From assembly GCF_900105585.1 (NCBI RefSeq), contig NZ_FNRT01000002.1:4216001-4280000 (forward strand): a DNA stretch of 64,000 bases. Reading direction: 5' to 3'. Origin of the DNA: Nocardioides exalbidus (GTDB taxonomy: Bacteria > Actinomycetota > Actinomycetes > Propionibacteriales > Nocardioidaceae). Positions within the stretch are counted from its first letter, which is position 1. Every line of letters begins with the position of its first letter. The translations under genes were made by a program, and so were the position numbers. The notes beneath the pieces are model-generated. The model made no database searches and had not been told where the DNA came from. It worked only from the letters and a program-made list of their open reading frames with translations. Positions 1-7,590 of the stretch are shown here, one piece after another.

Positions 1-367
1 TGTGCATCCCCTCGGTGGTCTCGGCCCACATCGTCATGTGGGTGTAGGCGCCGCCACCGGCGACGTCCTTGCCGCCCTCCTCGGCCAGGTCGCCCTTGCC
101 CCACCGGATGCGCCGGCGCTCCCCGCGCGGCGTGCCGGGCGTGAGGTAGGCCTCGATGCCGATGATCGGCTTCACGCCGTGGCGCTTGGCCTTGCTGTAG
201 AAGTCGTAGGCGCCGTGCAGGTTGCCGTGGTCGGTCATCGCGATCGCCGGCATGCCGAGCTCGGCCGTGCGGGTGAAGAGGCCGTCGAGGAGCGAGGCTC
301 CGTCCAGCATGGAGTATTCGGTGTGCACGTGGAGATGCACGAAGTTGTCTGTGGCGCCGGCCGACAT
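1..367 (-). CDS. dnaE: DNA polymerase III alpha subunit, N-terminal part (runs off the window)
   Basis: Only the first 122 residues are present; the gene continues beyond base 1. They form the start of the PHP domain of the replicative polymerase alpha subunit: FVHLHVHTEYSMLDGA near residue 9, then an intact metal-binding TDHGNLHGAYDFY stretch near residue 45. The HLHVHTEYS and TDHGN motifs are those of DnaE1-type replicative enzymes, unlike the second DnaE in this window, whose PHP motif is altered. The ATG at 367 is the first start in frame with the family N-terminus. It is the last visible gene of the minus-strand block that begins at mraZ, separated by 148 bp from the DUF2332 gene. Confidence 0.93.
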   Translation of the reverse strand, partial: MSAGATDNFVHLHVHTEYSMLDGASLLDGLFTRTAELGMPAIAMTDHGNLHGAYDFYSKAKRHGVKPIIGIEAYLTPGTPRGERRRIRWGKGDLAEEGGKDVAGGGAYTHMTMWAETTEGMH

Positions 368-424
368 GGAGGAGACTTCCGCACCTTTCGGGGTCGCTGA
401 CGGAGCTGTTTCTATCGGGAGGAT

Positions 425-461
425 GCTGACTGCGCAGCGGAGAGGGGGAAGAGCAGTCAGC
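425..461 (-). terminator. Hairpin between the DUF2332 gene and dnaE
   Basis: GCTGACTGC at 425-433 pairs perfectly with GCAGTCAGC at 453-461 across a 19-nt loop. It lies 55 bp beyond the DUF2332 stop and 58 bp before the dnaE start, so it could end the upstream transcript. No strong U-tract follows, and the loop is long, so this is a modest call. Confidence 0.35.
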
Positions 462-515
462 CTACGACAGTGTGCCCGGCCCCACCGACAGGACACGGCC
501 CGCCCGCGGCAACCC

Positions 516-1499
516 TCACCGCCAGTCGAGGGCGTGCCCGTGGCCGTGGCTCCACGCCACCGGTACGCCGTCGAGAGCGGTCACGAACCGGCCGCTCGGC
601 ACCTCCAGGTCACCCGTCACGCGGGGCAGCACCCGCCGCCCCTCGTTGCTGATCCACCGGCACCGGCCGGCGGCCACCAGGCCGGTCATCAGGTCGTGGA
701 ACCGCTCGCGGTCGTGCGGCTCGAGGTAGGCGATGACCGCGGAGTGGAACACCACCGGCACGCCGTGGGGCGAAGCCTCCTCGACCAGGTCCTCCACGTG
801 GTCGAACAGGTCGCCCCGCCTCAGCACGGGCGGTTCGCGGCGCGCCACCTCGATCGCGGCGCGCAGCCGCTCGCGGCGCTCGTCCTGCTCGGGCCACACC
901 AGGTTCTCCAGCCAGGCCATGGCGTCGGGGTCGGTCACGCCGAGCGGGTTCAGGTCGACGCCCCCGCGCCACGCGACCTCCGGGTGCGCGGCGGGGACCG
1001 GCACCGGCCCGGTCGCCGTGGCTGTGAGGAGCGGTCCGCCGCTCCCCCGCAGCTCGCCCAGTGGCGGCCAGGCGTAGTCGTAGCGGTCGGGATGGAGGCA
1101 GAGTCCGGCGCTCGCCCCCACCTCGACCAGGGCGAGCGGCCCCTGTGCCTGCTCGCCGACCAGCCCGAGCACCGGCGCCAGGGTGGCCAGCCGGCCGACC
1201 TCGTTGGTCTGGGTCGCGCGCGCCAGGATCGTCGCCCTGACCGCCGGCTCCTGCTCCAGCAGCACCTCCCGCAGTCCGGCGTACGACCCCGGCGCGGGTG
1301 CGCCGTGCCAGCGGGCGGCCGCGAAGACGAGGTTCGGCTGCCGCTTGATCGGCGGCAGGCCGGCGAGCCACGCCAGGACCTCCTCGTCGCCGACGACGCC
1401 GAGGGCCCACTCCTCGAAGCAGGGTGAGTCGCCCGCGGCGTAGGTGGCGAAGTCGCGGTACTCCTCGATCAGGTCGCCATGGAGCAGCATGCGACCCAT
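516..1499 (-). CDS. DUF2332 domain protein
   Basis: A 327-residue protein matching the DUF2332 family: an N-terminal stretch YRDFATYAAGDSPCFEEWA, an internal TNEVGR segment near residue 140, and the family-type sequences VEVGASAGLCLHPDRYDY and VVFHSAVIAYLEP. The VEVGASAGL segment recalls the glycine-rich SAM-binding loop of class I methyltransferases, so a methyltransferase-like fold is plausible, but no function is established. The ATG at 1499 directly abuts a GGAGG; the ATG at 1490 sits 9 nt from the same GGAGG and is an equally good start. It lies downstream of the GNAT/chorismate mutase gene on the same strand. Confidence 0.85.
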   Translation of the reverse strand: MGRMLLHGDLIEEYRDFATYAAGDSPCFEEWALGVVGDEEVLAWLAGLPPIKRQPNLVFAAARWHGAPAPGSYAGLREVLLEQEPAVRATILARATQTNEVGRLATLAPVLGLVGEQAQGPLALVEVGASAGLCLHPDRYDYAWPPLGELRGSGGPLLTATATGPVPVPAAHPEVAWRGGVDLNPLGVTDPDAMAWLENLVWPEQDERRERLRAAIEVARREPPVLRRGDLFDHVEDLVEEASPHGVPVVFHSAVIAYLEPHDRERFHDLMTGLVAAGRCRWISNEGRRVLPRVTGDLEVPSGRFVTALDGVPVAWSHGHGHALDWR

Positions 1500-1522
1500 C
1501 CTCCGCCTCTGCGGGCGTCGCG

Positions 1523-1624
1523 TCAGCGGCGGGTCGGGAACGCTCCGCCCGGGCCGATGCCGGCGTTGCCCATCCGGATGCCGGAGAACTCGAGGCCACG
1601 CTCGCGCACGCCTGTCGGCAGCAC
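1523..1624 (-). CDS. Possible small protein of 33 residues
   Basis: A GTG-initiated frame opens 2 nt after the stop of the GNAT/chorismate mutase gene and closes 23 nt before the DUF2332 start. It is too short for usual ORF cut-offs. By hand count 30 of its 33 codons end in G or C, against 24 and 21 at the first and second positions, the skew expected of coding DNA in a high-GC actinomycete. The peptide is rich in Gly and Arg (GIRMGNAGIGPGG near the middle) with no signal peptide or membrane segment. I do not recognise it. It may be translationally coupled to the gene upstream, or be non-coding sequence with a chance skew. Confidence 0.4.
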   Translation of the reverse strand: MLPTGVRERGLEFSGIRMGNAGIGPGGAFPTRR

Positions 1625-1626
1625 GG

Positions 1627-2373
1627 TCAGCGCTGGTCGTCGGTCGCGGCGGCGATGGACTCGGTGATGATCAGGTCGACGATCCGGGCCACGCGCTCGT
1701 CACCGAGCTCGGGCACCACCTGCGCGACGCGGTGCGCGATCTCGGCCTCGCGCACGGGGTCGCGCTCGGTGGACGGCTTGAGGCCCTGCACGACGCGCGT
1801 GAGGGCCGTGCGGCGTGCCAGCACGTCGCCGAGCACGAGGTCGACCTCGTCGATCATCGAGCGCAGGAAGGCGAGCGGGTCCCGGCCCGGCCAGACCAGC
1901 TTGATGTCGGGCGCCTTCTCGTCGTTGACGGAGCCGTCGGTCCGCTCGAGCGCGAGGAAGCCGTGGTGGGCGTAGAACGCCCGGGCCGGGAGGTTGGACT
2001 CGAAGACCCACAGCCCGATGCCGTCCGGGTGGTCGGCCAGGACCCGCAGCAGCAGCGCGGAGCCGACGCCGCTCCCCTGCGCGTCGGGCAGCACGTAGAG
2101 GTCGTCGAGCCACGTCGGCGTGGCTCGCGTGTAGCCGACGACCCGCCCGTCCAGCTCGGCCACGTGGACGTCGTACGACGTCAGGTCCCAGCCGGCGACC
2201 CACGACCTGGCCTCGTCGGCGCTGTGCACGTCGGGCGGGAAGGCCTCTCCCGCGCCGGCGCGGGAGGCGAGGTGCACCTCCGCGATCGCCGGCAGGTCTG
2301 CCGCCGTCGCCGGGCGGAGGGCCAGGTCGATGGTCTGCACCCGCCTGTCCGTGGGCGTCGCGTCAGTGTTCAT
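1627..2373 (-). CDS. GNAT acetyltransferase fused to an AroQ-type chorismate mutase
   Basis: A 248-residue two-domain protein. Residues 16-160 are a GNAT N-acetyltransferase, with the acetyl-CoA loop DAQGSGVGSAL at 97-107 and the late-fold motif ARAFYAHHGF near 130. Residues 166-240 look like an AroQ chorismate mutase: the helical pattern FLRSMIDEVDLVL, the ARRTAL turn and ERDPVREAEIAHR. Aligned by eye with the E. coli enzyme, Arg171, Arg188, Lys199, Asp205, Arg208 and Glu209 fall on the active-site R11, R28, K39, D48, R51 and E52; the Q88 position is Asp233. The ATG at 2373 overlaps the rluD-type gene by 11 bp and is chosen over an upstream extension into that gene. The acetyl acceptor is unknown. 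The mutase would convert chorismate to prephenate. Confidence 0.8.
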   Translation of the reverse strand: MNTDATPTDRRVQTIDLALRPATAADLPAIAEVHLASRAGAGEAFPPDVHSADEARSWVAGWDLTSYDVHVAELDGRVVGYTRATPTWLDDLYVLPDAQGSGVGSALLLRVLADHPDGIGLWVFESNLPARAFYAHHGFLALERTDGSVNDEKAPDIKLVWPGRDPLAFLRSMIDEVDLVLGDVLARRTALTRVVQGLKPSTERDPVREAEIAHRVAQVVPELGDERVARIVDLIITESIAAATDDQR

Positions 2374-3301
2374 CTCGAATGGCCTCGAGCGCGTGGGCGA
2401 GGTCGTCGGGGTAGGAGGACTCGTAGGTGACGTAGTCACCGGTCTCGGGGTGCTCGAAGCCGAGGCGCATCGCGTGCAGCCACTGCCGCTCGAGGCCGAG
2501 GCGCTTGGCGAGGGTCGGGTCGGCGCCGTAGGTGAGGTCGCCGACGCACGGGTGCTTGAGCGCGCTCATGTGGACGCGGATCTGGTGGGTGCGACCGGTC
2601 TCGAGGTGTATCTCGAGGAGGCTGGCGAAGCGGTGTGCCTCGAGCGTCTCGTAGTGCGTGACGCTGTGGCGGCCGTCGGCCATCACGGCGAACTTGTAGT
2701 CGTGGTTCGGGTGGCGGCCGATCGGCGCGTCGACCGTGCCCGCGAGCGGGTCCGGGTGCCCCTGGACGAGCGCGTGGTAGGTCTTGTCGACCGTGCGCTG
2801 GCGGAAGGCGTTCTTGAGCACCGAGTAGGCGTGCTCGGACTTCGCGATCACCATGACGCCGGAGGTCCCGACGTCGAGGCGTTGGACGATGCCCTCGCGC
2901 TCCTTGGCCCCGGAGGTCGAGATCCGGAAGCCCGCGCCGGCGAGGTGGCCGACGACGGTGGGCCCGCGCCAGCCCGGGGACGGGTGCACCGCCACGCCCA
3001 CGGGCTTGTCGATCACGACGATGGCGTCGTCGTCGTGGACGATCCGGATGCCCTCGACGATCTCGGGCTTCACCTCGAGCGGGTCGCGCTCGGCGGGGAT
3101 GGTCACGTCGAGCATCGCGCCCGCGTCGACCCGGTCGCTCTTGCCGGCCGCGGTGCCGTCGAGGTGGACCAGGCCCTGCGAGATCAGGTCGGCGGCCTTG
3201 GTGCGGGAGAAGCCGAACATCCTCGCCATCGCGGCGTCGACGCGCTCGCCCGCCAGGCCGTCGGGGACGAAGACCGTGCGCTGCTCGGCGTGGGTGGTCA
3301 C
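2363..3301 (-). CDS. RluD-family 23S rRNA pseudouridine synthase
   Basis: A 312-residue RluA/RluD-type pseudouridine synthase. An S4 RNA-binding domain occupies about residues 17-60 (AGERVDAAMARMFGFSRTKA). The catalytic domain carries the signature GIVQRLDVGTSGVMV with the nucleophilic Asp143, and later RTHQIRVH, which contacts RNA. Family members modify uridines in large-subunit rRNA; the exact site cannot be read from sequence. The start is a GTG overlapping the lspA stop by 4 bp (GTGA), so the two genes are probably translationally coupled. The lspA-rluD neighbourhood is widely conserved. Confidence 0.93.
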   Translation of the reverse strand: MTTHAEQRTVFVPDGLAGERVDAAMARMFGFSRTKAADLISQGLVHLDGTAAGKSDRVDAGAMLDVTIPAERDPLEVKPEIVEGIRIVHDDDAIVVIDKPVGVAVHPSPGWRGPTVVGHLAGAGFRISTSGAKEREGIVQRLDVGTSGVMVIAKSEHAYSVLKNAFRQRTVDKTYHALVQGHPDPLAGTVDAPIGRHPNHDYKFAVMADGRHSVTHYETLEAHRFASLLEIHLETGRTHQIRVHMSALKHPCVGDLTYGADPTLAKRLGLERQWLHAMRLGFEHPETGDYVTYESSYPDDLAHALEAIRDEH

Positions 3302-3897
3302 GCCGGCCCGGGATTCTGCTCGGGATCCTGCGCGGGCTCCCCGTCGGCGTGCTGCCCCTCGCGGGTGCCGTCGATCCGGATGCCCCGGAAGGTCTGGAGG
3401 ATGATCACGCCCGCGGCGATGTTGATGCAGACGTCGGCGAGGTTGAAGACGGGCCAGTTGGGCAGCATCAGGAAGTCGACCACGTGCCCGTGGAACGGCT
3501 CCGGCTCGCGGAAGATCCGGTCGGTGAGGTTGCCGCTGACGCCGCCGAGCAGCACGCCCAGGCCGATCGCCCAGCCCGTGCTGCCGAGGCGGCGGCTCAG
3601 CCACAGCACGACGACCACGGCCACCATCGCCAGGCAGGTGAAGACGATCGTGAACCCGGTGCCGGTGCTGAACGCGGCTCCCGGGTTGAAGGTCAGGTGC
3701 AGCGTGAACCAGTCACCGACCAGCGGGACGTCGCCGTCGGCGAGAGCGGACAGCGCCCACTCCTTGGTGCCGAGGTCGGCGGCGTAGGCCACCAGCGCCA
3801 CGGCGGCGAAGACGAGCCGGGCGTCGATGCGTCGACGGACCTGCTGCTGATCGACCTGGTCGCTGGGGTTCAGCGACGCTCCTCGCGCTGCTTGCAT
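3298..3897 (-). CDS. lspA: Lipoprotein signal peptidase (signal peptidase II)
   Basis: A 199-residue integral membrane aspartic protease that removes signal peptides from prolipoproteins. Four hydrophobic segments are visible (about residues 27-43, 80-100, 107-121 and 152-170). The catalytic motifs are complete: GGVSGNLTDRI with Asp126 and FNLADVCI with Asp155, plus the conserved FNPGAAF loop near 70-76. The hydrophilic C-tail (GQHADGEPAQDPEQ) is extra. The start overlaps the end of the DksA/TraR-like gene by 28 bp. A CACTGT hexamer 7 nt before the ATG may be a variant leaderless -10 element. One likely substrate in the window is the metallophosphoesterase lipoprotein at 52281-53660. Confidence 0.95.
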   Translation of the reverse strand: MQAARGASLNPSDQVDQQQVRRRIDARLVFAAVALVAYAADLGTKEWALSALADGDVPLVGDWFTLHLTFNPGAAFSTGTGFTIVFTCLAMVAVVVVLWLSRRLGSTGWAIGLGVLLGGVSGNLTDRIFREPEPFHGHVVDFLMLPNWPVFNLADVCINIAAGVIILQTFRGIRIDGTREGQHADGEPAQDPEQNPGPA

Positions 3898-4946
3898 GAC
3901 AGGCACAGTGTGGCATGGGGCCGAGCCATCAACCGATTCTTGCCGATGGGGTTGCCGCAGGAGTCGCAGACGCCGTAGGAGCCGTCGTCGATGTGCGCGA
4001 GGGCGCGCTCGATCTCGGCCAGCGTCTCGCGCTCCTTGGCGAGCACGGTGAACTCGTGGTCGCGCTCGAAGCTCGTCGCACCGACGTCGGCCTGGTCCTG
4101 CCCGGCGCCGTCCCCGGCGTCGCGCATCAGCCCGGAGAGCTCCTCCTCGGCCTGGCCGATGATCGTGGTGAGGCGCTCCTGGTGCTCGGTGAGCTCCTTG
4201 ACGACCTCGTTGAGCTCCGCCTTCGTCCAGGCGTCCTCGCCCTCGAGCACGACGAGCGTGCTGGGGGTGGCCTTCTTGACCTTCTTGGGTGCGACCGACT
4301 TGTCGGGCGCGGTAGCGGCCTTCGTCACGGGGGCTGCCTTCTTCGTAGTCGCGGTCTGGGTGGCAACAGTGTTGCTGGCCGCTCCAACCCTCGTGGCCGC
4401 GGTCTTCTTCCCGGCGGCGGGGGCCTTCTTCGCGGGGGCCTTCGTGGCAGGCGCAGCCTTCGTGACGGGGGCCTTCTTCGCGGGAGCCTTCGCAGCCGGA
4501 GCGGCCGTCGTCGCAGCGGCCTTCTTGGCGGGCGCGGCCTTCTTCGCAGCGGCCTTCTTGGCGGGCGCGGCCTTCTTCGTCGCGGGCGCGGCCTTCTTCG
4601 CCGGAGCCTTCTTTGCTGGAGTCTTCTTCGCGGGAGCCTTCTCCGCCGGAGCGGCCTTCTTGACAGGAGCCTTCTTCGCAGGAGCCTTCGCCACCGGAGC
4701 GGCCTTCTTCGCGGGAGCCTTCTTCGCAGGAGCCTTCGCCACCGGAGCGGCCTTCGTCGCGGGAGCCTTCTTGGCAGGCGCAGCCTTCTTGGCGGGCGCA
4801 GCCTTCTTGGCGGGCGCAGCCTTCTTCGCGGCCGGCGCTGCCTTCTTCGCCGGAGCGGCCTTGGACGCGCTCCCCGAGCGCCCGATCACGCGACGGGCGG
4901 CGGCAGCGGCCGTACCGGCCAGGGACTTGCGCGTTGTGCCTGCCAT
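3870..4946 (-). CDS. DksA/TraR-type C4 zinc-finger protein with histone-H1-like Lys/Ala/Pro tail
   Basis: A 358-residue fusion-like protein. Residues about 28-230 are a low-complexity array of AAPAKK / KAPAKK units, strongly basic like eukaryotic H1 tails and the tails of actinobacterial HupS/HU. Residues about 238-330 form a helical coiled-coil (ELNEVVKELTEHQERL), followed by a C4 zinc finger with Cys327, Cys330, Cys348 and Cys351 (CDSCGNPIGKNRLMARPHA between the pairs). The C-terminal half matches DksA/TraR proteins, which bind RNA polymerase. The tail suggests DNA association, so a nucleoid or transcription role is inferred. The array could shift in length by replication slippage. The gene ends inside lspA, giving a 28-bp overlap. 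Confidence 0.88.
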   Translation of the reverse strand: MAGTTRKSLAGTAAAAARRVIGRSGSASKAAPAKKAAPAAKKAAPAKKAAPAKKAAPAKKAPATKAAPVAKAPAKKAPAKKAAPVAKAPAKKAPVKKAAPAEKAPAKKTPAKKAPAKKAAPATKKAAPAKKAAAKKAAPAKKAAATTAAPAAKAPAKKAPVTKAAPATKAPAKKAPAAGKKTAATRVGAASNTVATQTATTKKAAPVTKAATAPDKSVAPKKVKKATPSTLVVLEGEDAWTKAELNEVVKELTEHQERLTTIIGQAEEELSGLMRDAGDGAGQDQADVGATSFERDHEFTVLAKERETLAEIERALAHIDDGSYGVCDSCGNPIGKNRLMARPHATLCLSCKQREERR

Positions 4947-5040
4947 CTCCGAGGACCCCCAGGAGCGTCGGGTGTGGCTCGAGCCACACGGTGGCAGGGA
5001 CAGTAGCCGCTGTCGGAGGGCCAGCCAACACAGCCACGCC

Positions 5041-5086
5041 GAAAAGCGAGGACGACCACCCTCACGGGCGGTCGTCCTCGCTTTTC
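5041..5086 (-). terminator. Intrinsic terminator after divIVA
   Basis: A perfect 17-bp inverted repeat: GAAAAGCGAGGACGACC at 5041-5057 pairs with its complement at 5070-5086 across a 12-nt loop. Read on the minus strand, the second arm ends in a U-rich GCTTTTC. It lies 19 bp after the divIVA stop and 95 bp before the next start, so it separates the division cluster from the downstream zinc-finger/lspA unit. Confidence 0.88.
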
Positions 5087-5105
5087 ACAGGCCTGTTCGA
5101 AGGGG

Positions 5106-5873
5106 TCAGCCCTCGTCGTCGCCGAGCACGGAGCGCAGGCGCTTCGGCGCGGTGCCGCTGTCGACCGGCGCCTGGCTCTCGGCCCCCGTGGAGAGGGACT
5201 CGAGCTGCTGGGTGAAGTAGGTCTTGAGGCGGGAGCGGTACTCGCGCTCGAACTGGCGCAGCGTCTCCACGTCGCCGTTGAGCTTGTCGCGCTCCTTCTC
5301 GAGGTCGCCGAACATCTGCTGGCGGCGCTCGGCGGTCTCGGAGTCGAGCATCTGCGAACGCTGGCGGGCGTCGGCCTCCATGCGGTCGGCCTTGGTCTTC
5401 GACTCGCCCTCGAGGCGCTCGGCCTTGGTGCGCGCGGCGCCGACGATGCGGTCGGCCTCGTTCTTGGCGTCCTCGACGAGCTCGTCCGCGTTGCGCGTCG
5501 CGATCTCGAGGAGGCGGGCGGCAGCGTTGGACGCGTCTGCGACGGTCTCGACGCGCACCGTCTGCACGGGGGCGGCGGGCGCGGCGGCCGGCACGGGCGC
5601 CGGGGCGGCGACCGGCTCGGGCTCGGGCTCCGGCTCGGGCTCCGGCTCGGGGGCAGCAGGCGCGAACGACACCGGGGCGGGCGCCGGGGTCGACGAGCCG
5701 CCGGACTGGGCAGCCGACAGCTTGGACCGGAGGTCGTCGTTCTCCTTGGTGAGGCGGGCGAGCTCGGCCTCGACCTCGTCGAGGAACTGGTCCACCTCGC
5801 CCATGTCGTAACCCTCACGGAGCCGGACAGGCGTAAAACGCTTGTTGCTCACGTCCTCAGGCGTCAGCGGCAT
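5106..5873 (-). CDS. divIVA: Polar growth scaffold DivIVA (Wag31)
   Basis: A 255-residue coiled-coil protein that marks the cell poles and directs peptidoglycan growth in actinobacteria. The N-terminal membrane-binding domain begins MPLTPEDVSNKRF and continues REGYDMGEVDQFLDEVEAEL, typical of Wag31/DivIVA. After about 60 residues there is a Pro/Glu/Ala linker with a run of PE pairs, then a long coiled coil (residues about 120-235) rich in Ala, Glu and Arg. The ATG at 5873 is chosen over the one at 5885 because the family starts with MPLTP. It is the last gene of the division cluster, followed by a strong terminator. Confidence 0.95.
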   Translation of the reverse strand: MPLTPEDVSNKRFTPVRLREGYDMGEVDQFLDEVEAELARLTKENDDLRSKLSAAQSGGSSTPAPAPVSFAPAAPEPEPEPEPEPEPVAAPAPVPAAAPAAPVQTVRVETVADASNAAARLLEIATRNADELVEDAKNEADRIVGAARTKAERLEGESKTKADRMEADARQRSQMLDSETAERRQQMFGDLEKERDKLNGDVETLRQFEREYRSRLKTYFTQQLESLSTGAESQAPVDSGTAPKRLRSVLGDDEG

Positions 5874-5974
5874 GACGTCACCCAAACTTTCACGATTCGA
5901 TTACTCGGTGGCTCTGCTGTCAGAAGACAATAGCGCCCGGAATGCCACGGGGCACAGTGACCCATGTGACGGAT

Positions 5975-5998
5975 GGTTCCAGTACTGGTTCCAGTACT
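5975..5998. repeat. Two tandem copies of a 12-bp unit
   Basis: GGTTCCAGTACT occurs twice head to tail at 5975-5986 and 5987-5998, ending inside the yggT stop codon. The surrounding 123-bp yggT-divIVA spacer must hold any divIVA promoter, but I see no convincing -35/-10 pair. Confidence 0.8.
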
Positions 5999-6290
5999 AC
6001 TGCAAGAAGATGGTCGCGACCACTCGGAGCAGCAGCCATGCTGCCACCATCACCAGCAGGAAGCTCAGGTCGAGGGCCACCTGACCGATCCGCAGCGGCG
6101 GGATCACGCGCCTCAACGCCACGATGGGCGGGTCGGTGGCGGAGTAGACGCCCTCGAGCGCGACGAGCAGCGGCCCCCTCGGCTCCCACTGCCGGGCGAA
6201 CACCTGGACCCAGTCGACGATGAACCGGATCCAGAGCAGGGCGATGAAGAAGAAGAGGACGTAGTAGAGCGTCAGGCCGATGGCGTACAC
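5997..6290 (-). CDS. YggT family membrane protein
   Basis: A 97-residue protein with two hydrophobic blocks (about residues 5-25 and 72-95) around the YggT signature WIRFIVDWVQVFARQWEPRG and a following DPPIVALRRVIPPLRIG. YggT proteins sit between sepF and divIVA in most Gram-positive division clusters. A role in envelope or osmotic function has been suggested, but no biochemical activity is firmly known. The start is GTG at 6290, 24 bp after the sepF stop, with no strong ribosome-binding site; an internal start is possible but would cut the first membrane segment. Confidence 0.92.
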   Translation of the reverse strand: MYAIGLTLYYVLFFFIALLWIRFIVDWVQVFARQWEPRGPLLVALEGVYSATDPPIVALRRVIPPLRIGQVALDLSFLLVMVAAWLLLRVVATIFLQ

Positions 6291-6314
6291 GTCGTCAGTA
6301 TCGCGGAGGGCTGG

Positions 6315-6800
6315 TCAGGACTGGTTGAAGAACCCGTCCTCGACCATCCGCTCCTTGTCCTCGGCCGAGATCGCCACGTTGGGCGGCGAGAGCAGGAAGA
6401 CCTTGTTGGTCACGCGCTCGATGGATCCGCGGGTCGCGAAGATGAGGCCGGCGGCGAAGTCGACGAGGCGCTTGGCGTCGTTGTCGTCCATCTCGCTGAG
6501 GTTCATGATCACGGGCGTGCCGTCGCGGTAGTTCTCGCCGACGAGGCGCGCCTCGTTGTAGTTGCGGGGGTGCAGGGTGGTGATGCGGCTCAACTCGGCC
6601 ACGACTCCCGTCTGGACCGAGGCCGGTCGGCGGCGCTCGGCAAGGTCGGACACAGGGGCAGGGCGGCGCTCACGCTGGACCGGACGCTGGTCGACAGCCT
6701 CCTGGGTCGAGGTCTCGGCGTCGCCGTCGTACTCGTCGTAGTGGCCGGTGTCCTCGAGCAGGCCGAGGTACTCGCCGATCTTGCGCATCGCGCCGCTCAT
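6315..6800 (-). CDS. sepF: Cell division protein SepF
   Basis: A 161-residue SepF. In actinobacteria, which lack FtsA, it anchors FtsZ to the membrane. The N-terminal amphipathic helix reads MSGAMRKIGEYLGLLED and is followed by an acidic, Tyr-rich linker. The conserved C-terminal domain (about 75-155) contains RITTLHPRNYNEARLVGENY and NLSEMDDNDAKRLVDFAAGL, typical of the family. The ATG at 6800 has a GGAGG about 8 nt upstream. It lies in the usual position between the YggS-type gene and yggT. Confidence 0.96.
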   Translation of the reverse strand: MSGAMRKIGEYLGLLEDTGHYDEYDGDAETSTQEAVDQRPVQRERRPAPVSDLAERRRPASVQTGVVAELSRITTLHPRNYNEARLVGENYRDGTPVIMNLSEMDDNDAKRLVDFAAGLIFATRGSIERVTNKVFLLSPPNVAISAEDKERMVEDGFFNQS

Positions 6801-6861
6801 GAGACAGATCCTCCGCTAGACCCGGCGCCCCTCATGGGACGCCTGTTGACTGTTGTGGACA

Positions 6862-7590
6862 TTACTGGACCGCAGGCCTCGGACCGAGGACCGCGGAGCC
6901 GACACGCACGTGTGTCGCGCCACGGGTGATCGCCGCCTCGAGGTCGCCGCTCATCCCCGCGGACAGCACGGTCGCCCCCGGGTGGTCGGAGACGAAGGAC
7001 GAGCGGATGCCGGCGAGCCGGTCGAAGGCGGCCTCGGGCTGCTCACCCAGCGGTGCGACGGCCATCAGGCCGCGCAGCCGGAGCATCCCGGCCTCCTCCA
7101 CCTTGGCGGCGAGCTCGGCGAGGCCGGCCGAGTCGACGCCGGAGCGGTGGTCGGCCCCGGGCGGGTCGAGGCTGACCTGCAGGAGCACGTCGACCTCGTG
7201 TCCGCGACCGTGGGCGCCGCGCGAGAGCGGGCCGACCAGCTTGGCGCGGTCGACCGACTCCACCACGTCGGCGTAGGACGCCACGGCGCCGGCCTTGTTG
7301 GACTGGAGCCCGCCGATGAAGTGCCACCGCAGGCCGAGGTCGGCGCACTCGGCGGCCTTGGCCTCCGCCTCCTGGTGGCGGTTCTCACCCACGTCGGTGA
7401 CCCCGAGCCCGGCGAGCAAGCGCACGTCGGAGGCAGGGAAGTACTTGGTGACGACCACGAGCTGCACCTCGCCGGCGTCGCGCCCCGCCTCGGCGCACGC
7501 GGCGGCGATGCGGCGTCGTACGAGGTCGAGGTGGGCAGTGAGCTCGTCGCGCCTCGCGTCGGAGCCGAAGTCGGAGTCGGAGTCGGTCAC
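6862..7590 (-). CDS. YggS-type PLP-binding protein (PLP homeostasis)
   Basis: A 242-residue alanine-racemase-fold protein of the YggS/PLPBP family. It binds pyridoxal phosphate and helps control vitamin B6 and amino-acid balance rather than acting as a racemase. The PLP lysine lies in VQLVVVTKYFPASDV near residue 40; WHFIGGLQSNKA near residue 75 and the late GMSGDLEAAITRGATHVRVGSA are family signatures. GTG at 7590 is preferred over GTG at 7602 because GGAG lies 6 nt upstream of it, and it gives a 4-bp GTGA overlap with pgeF. Confidence 0.94.
   Translation of the reverse strand: MTDSDSDFGSDARRDELTAHLDLVRRRIAAACAEAGRDAGEVQLVVVTKYFPASDVRLLAGLGVTDVGENRHQEAEAKAAECADLGLRWHFIGGLQSNKAGAVASYADVVESVDRAKLVGPLSRGAHGRGHEVDVLLQVSLDPPGADHRSGVDSAGLAELAAKVEEAGMLRLRGLMAVAPLGEQPEAAFDRLAGIRSSFVSDHPGATVLSAGMSGDLEAAITRGATHVRVGSAVLGPRPAVQ

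Noticed and set aside
4257..4865. Repetitive DNA inside the zinc-finger gene as a possible CRISPR or satellite array
   Set aside because: The repeats are in frame and encode Lys/Ala/Pro units; there are no spacers of uniform length.
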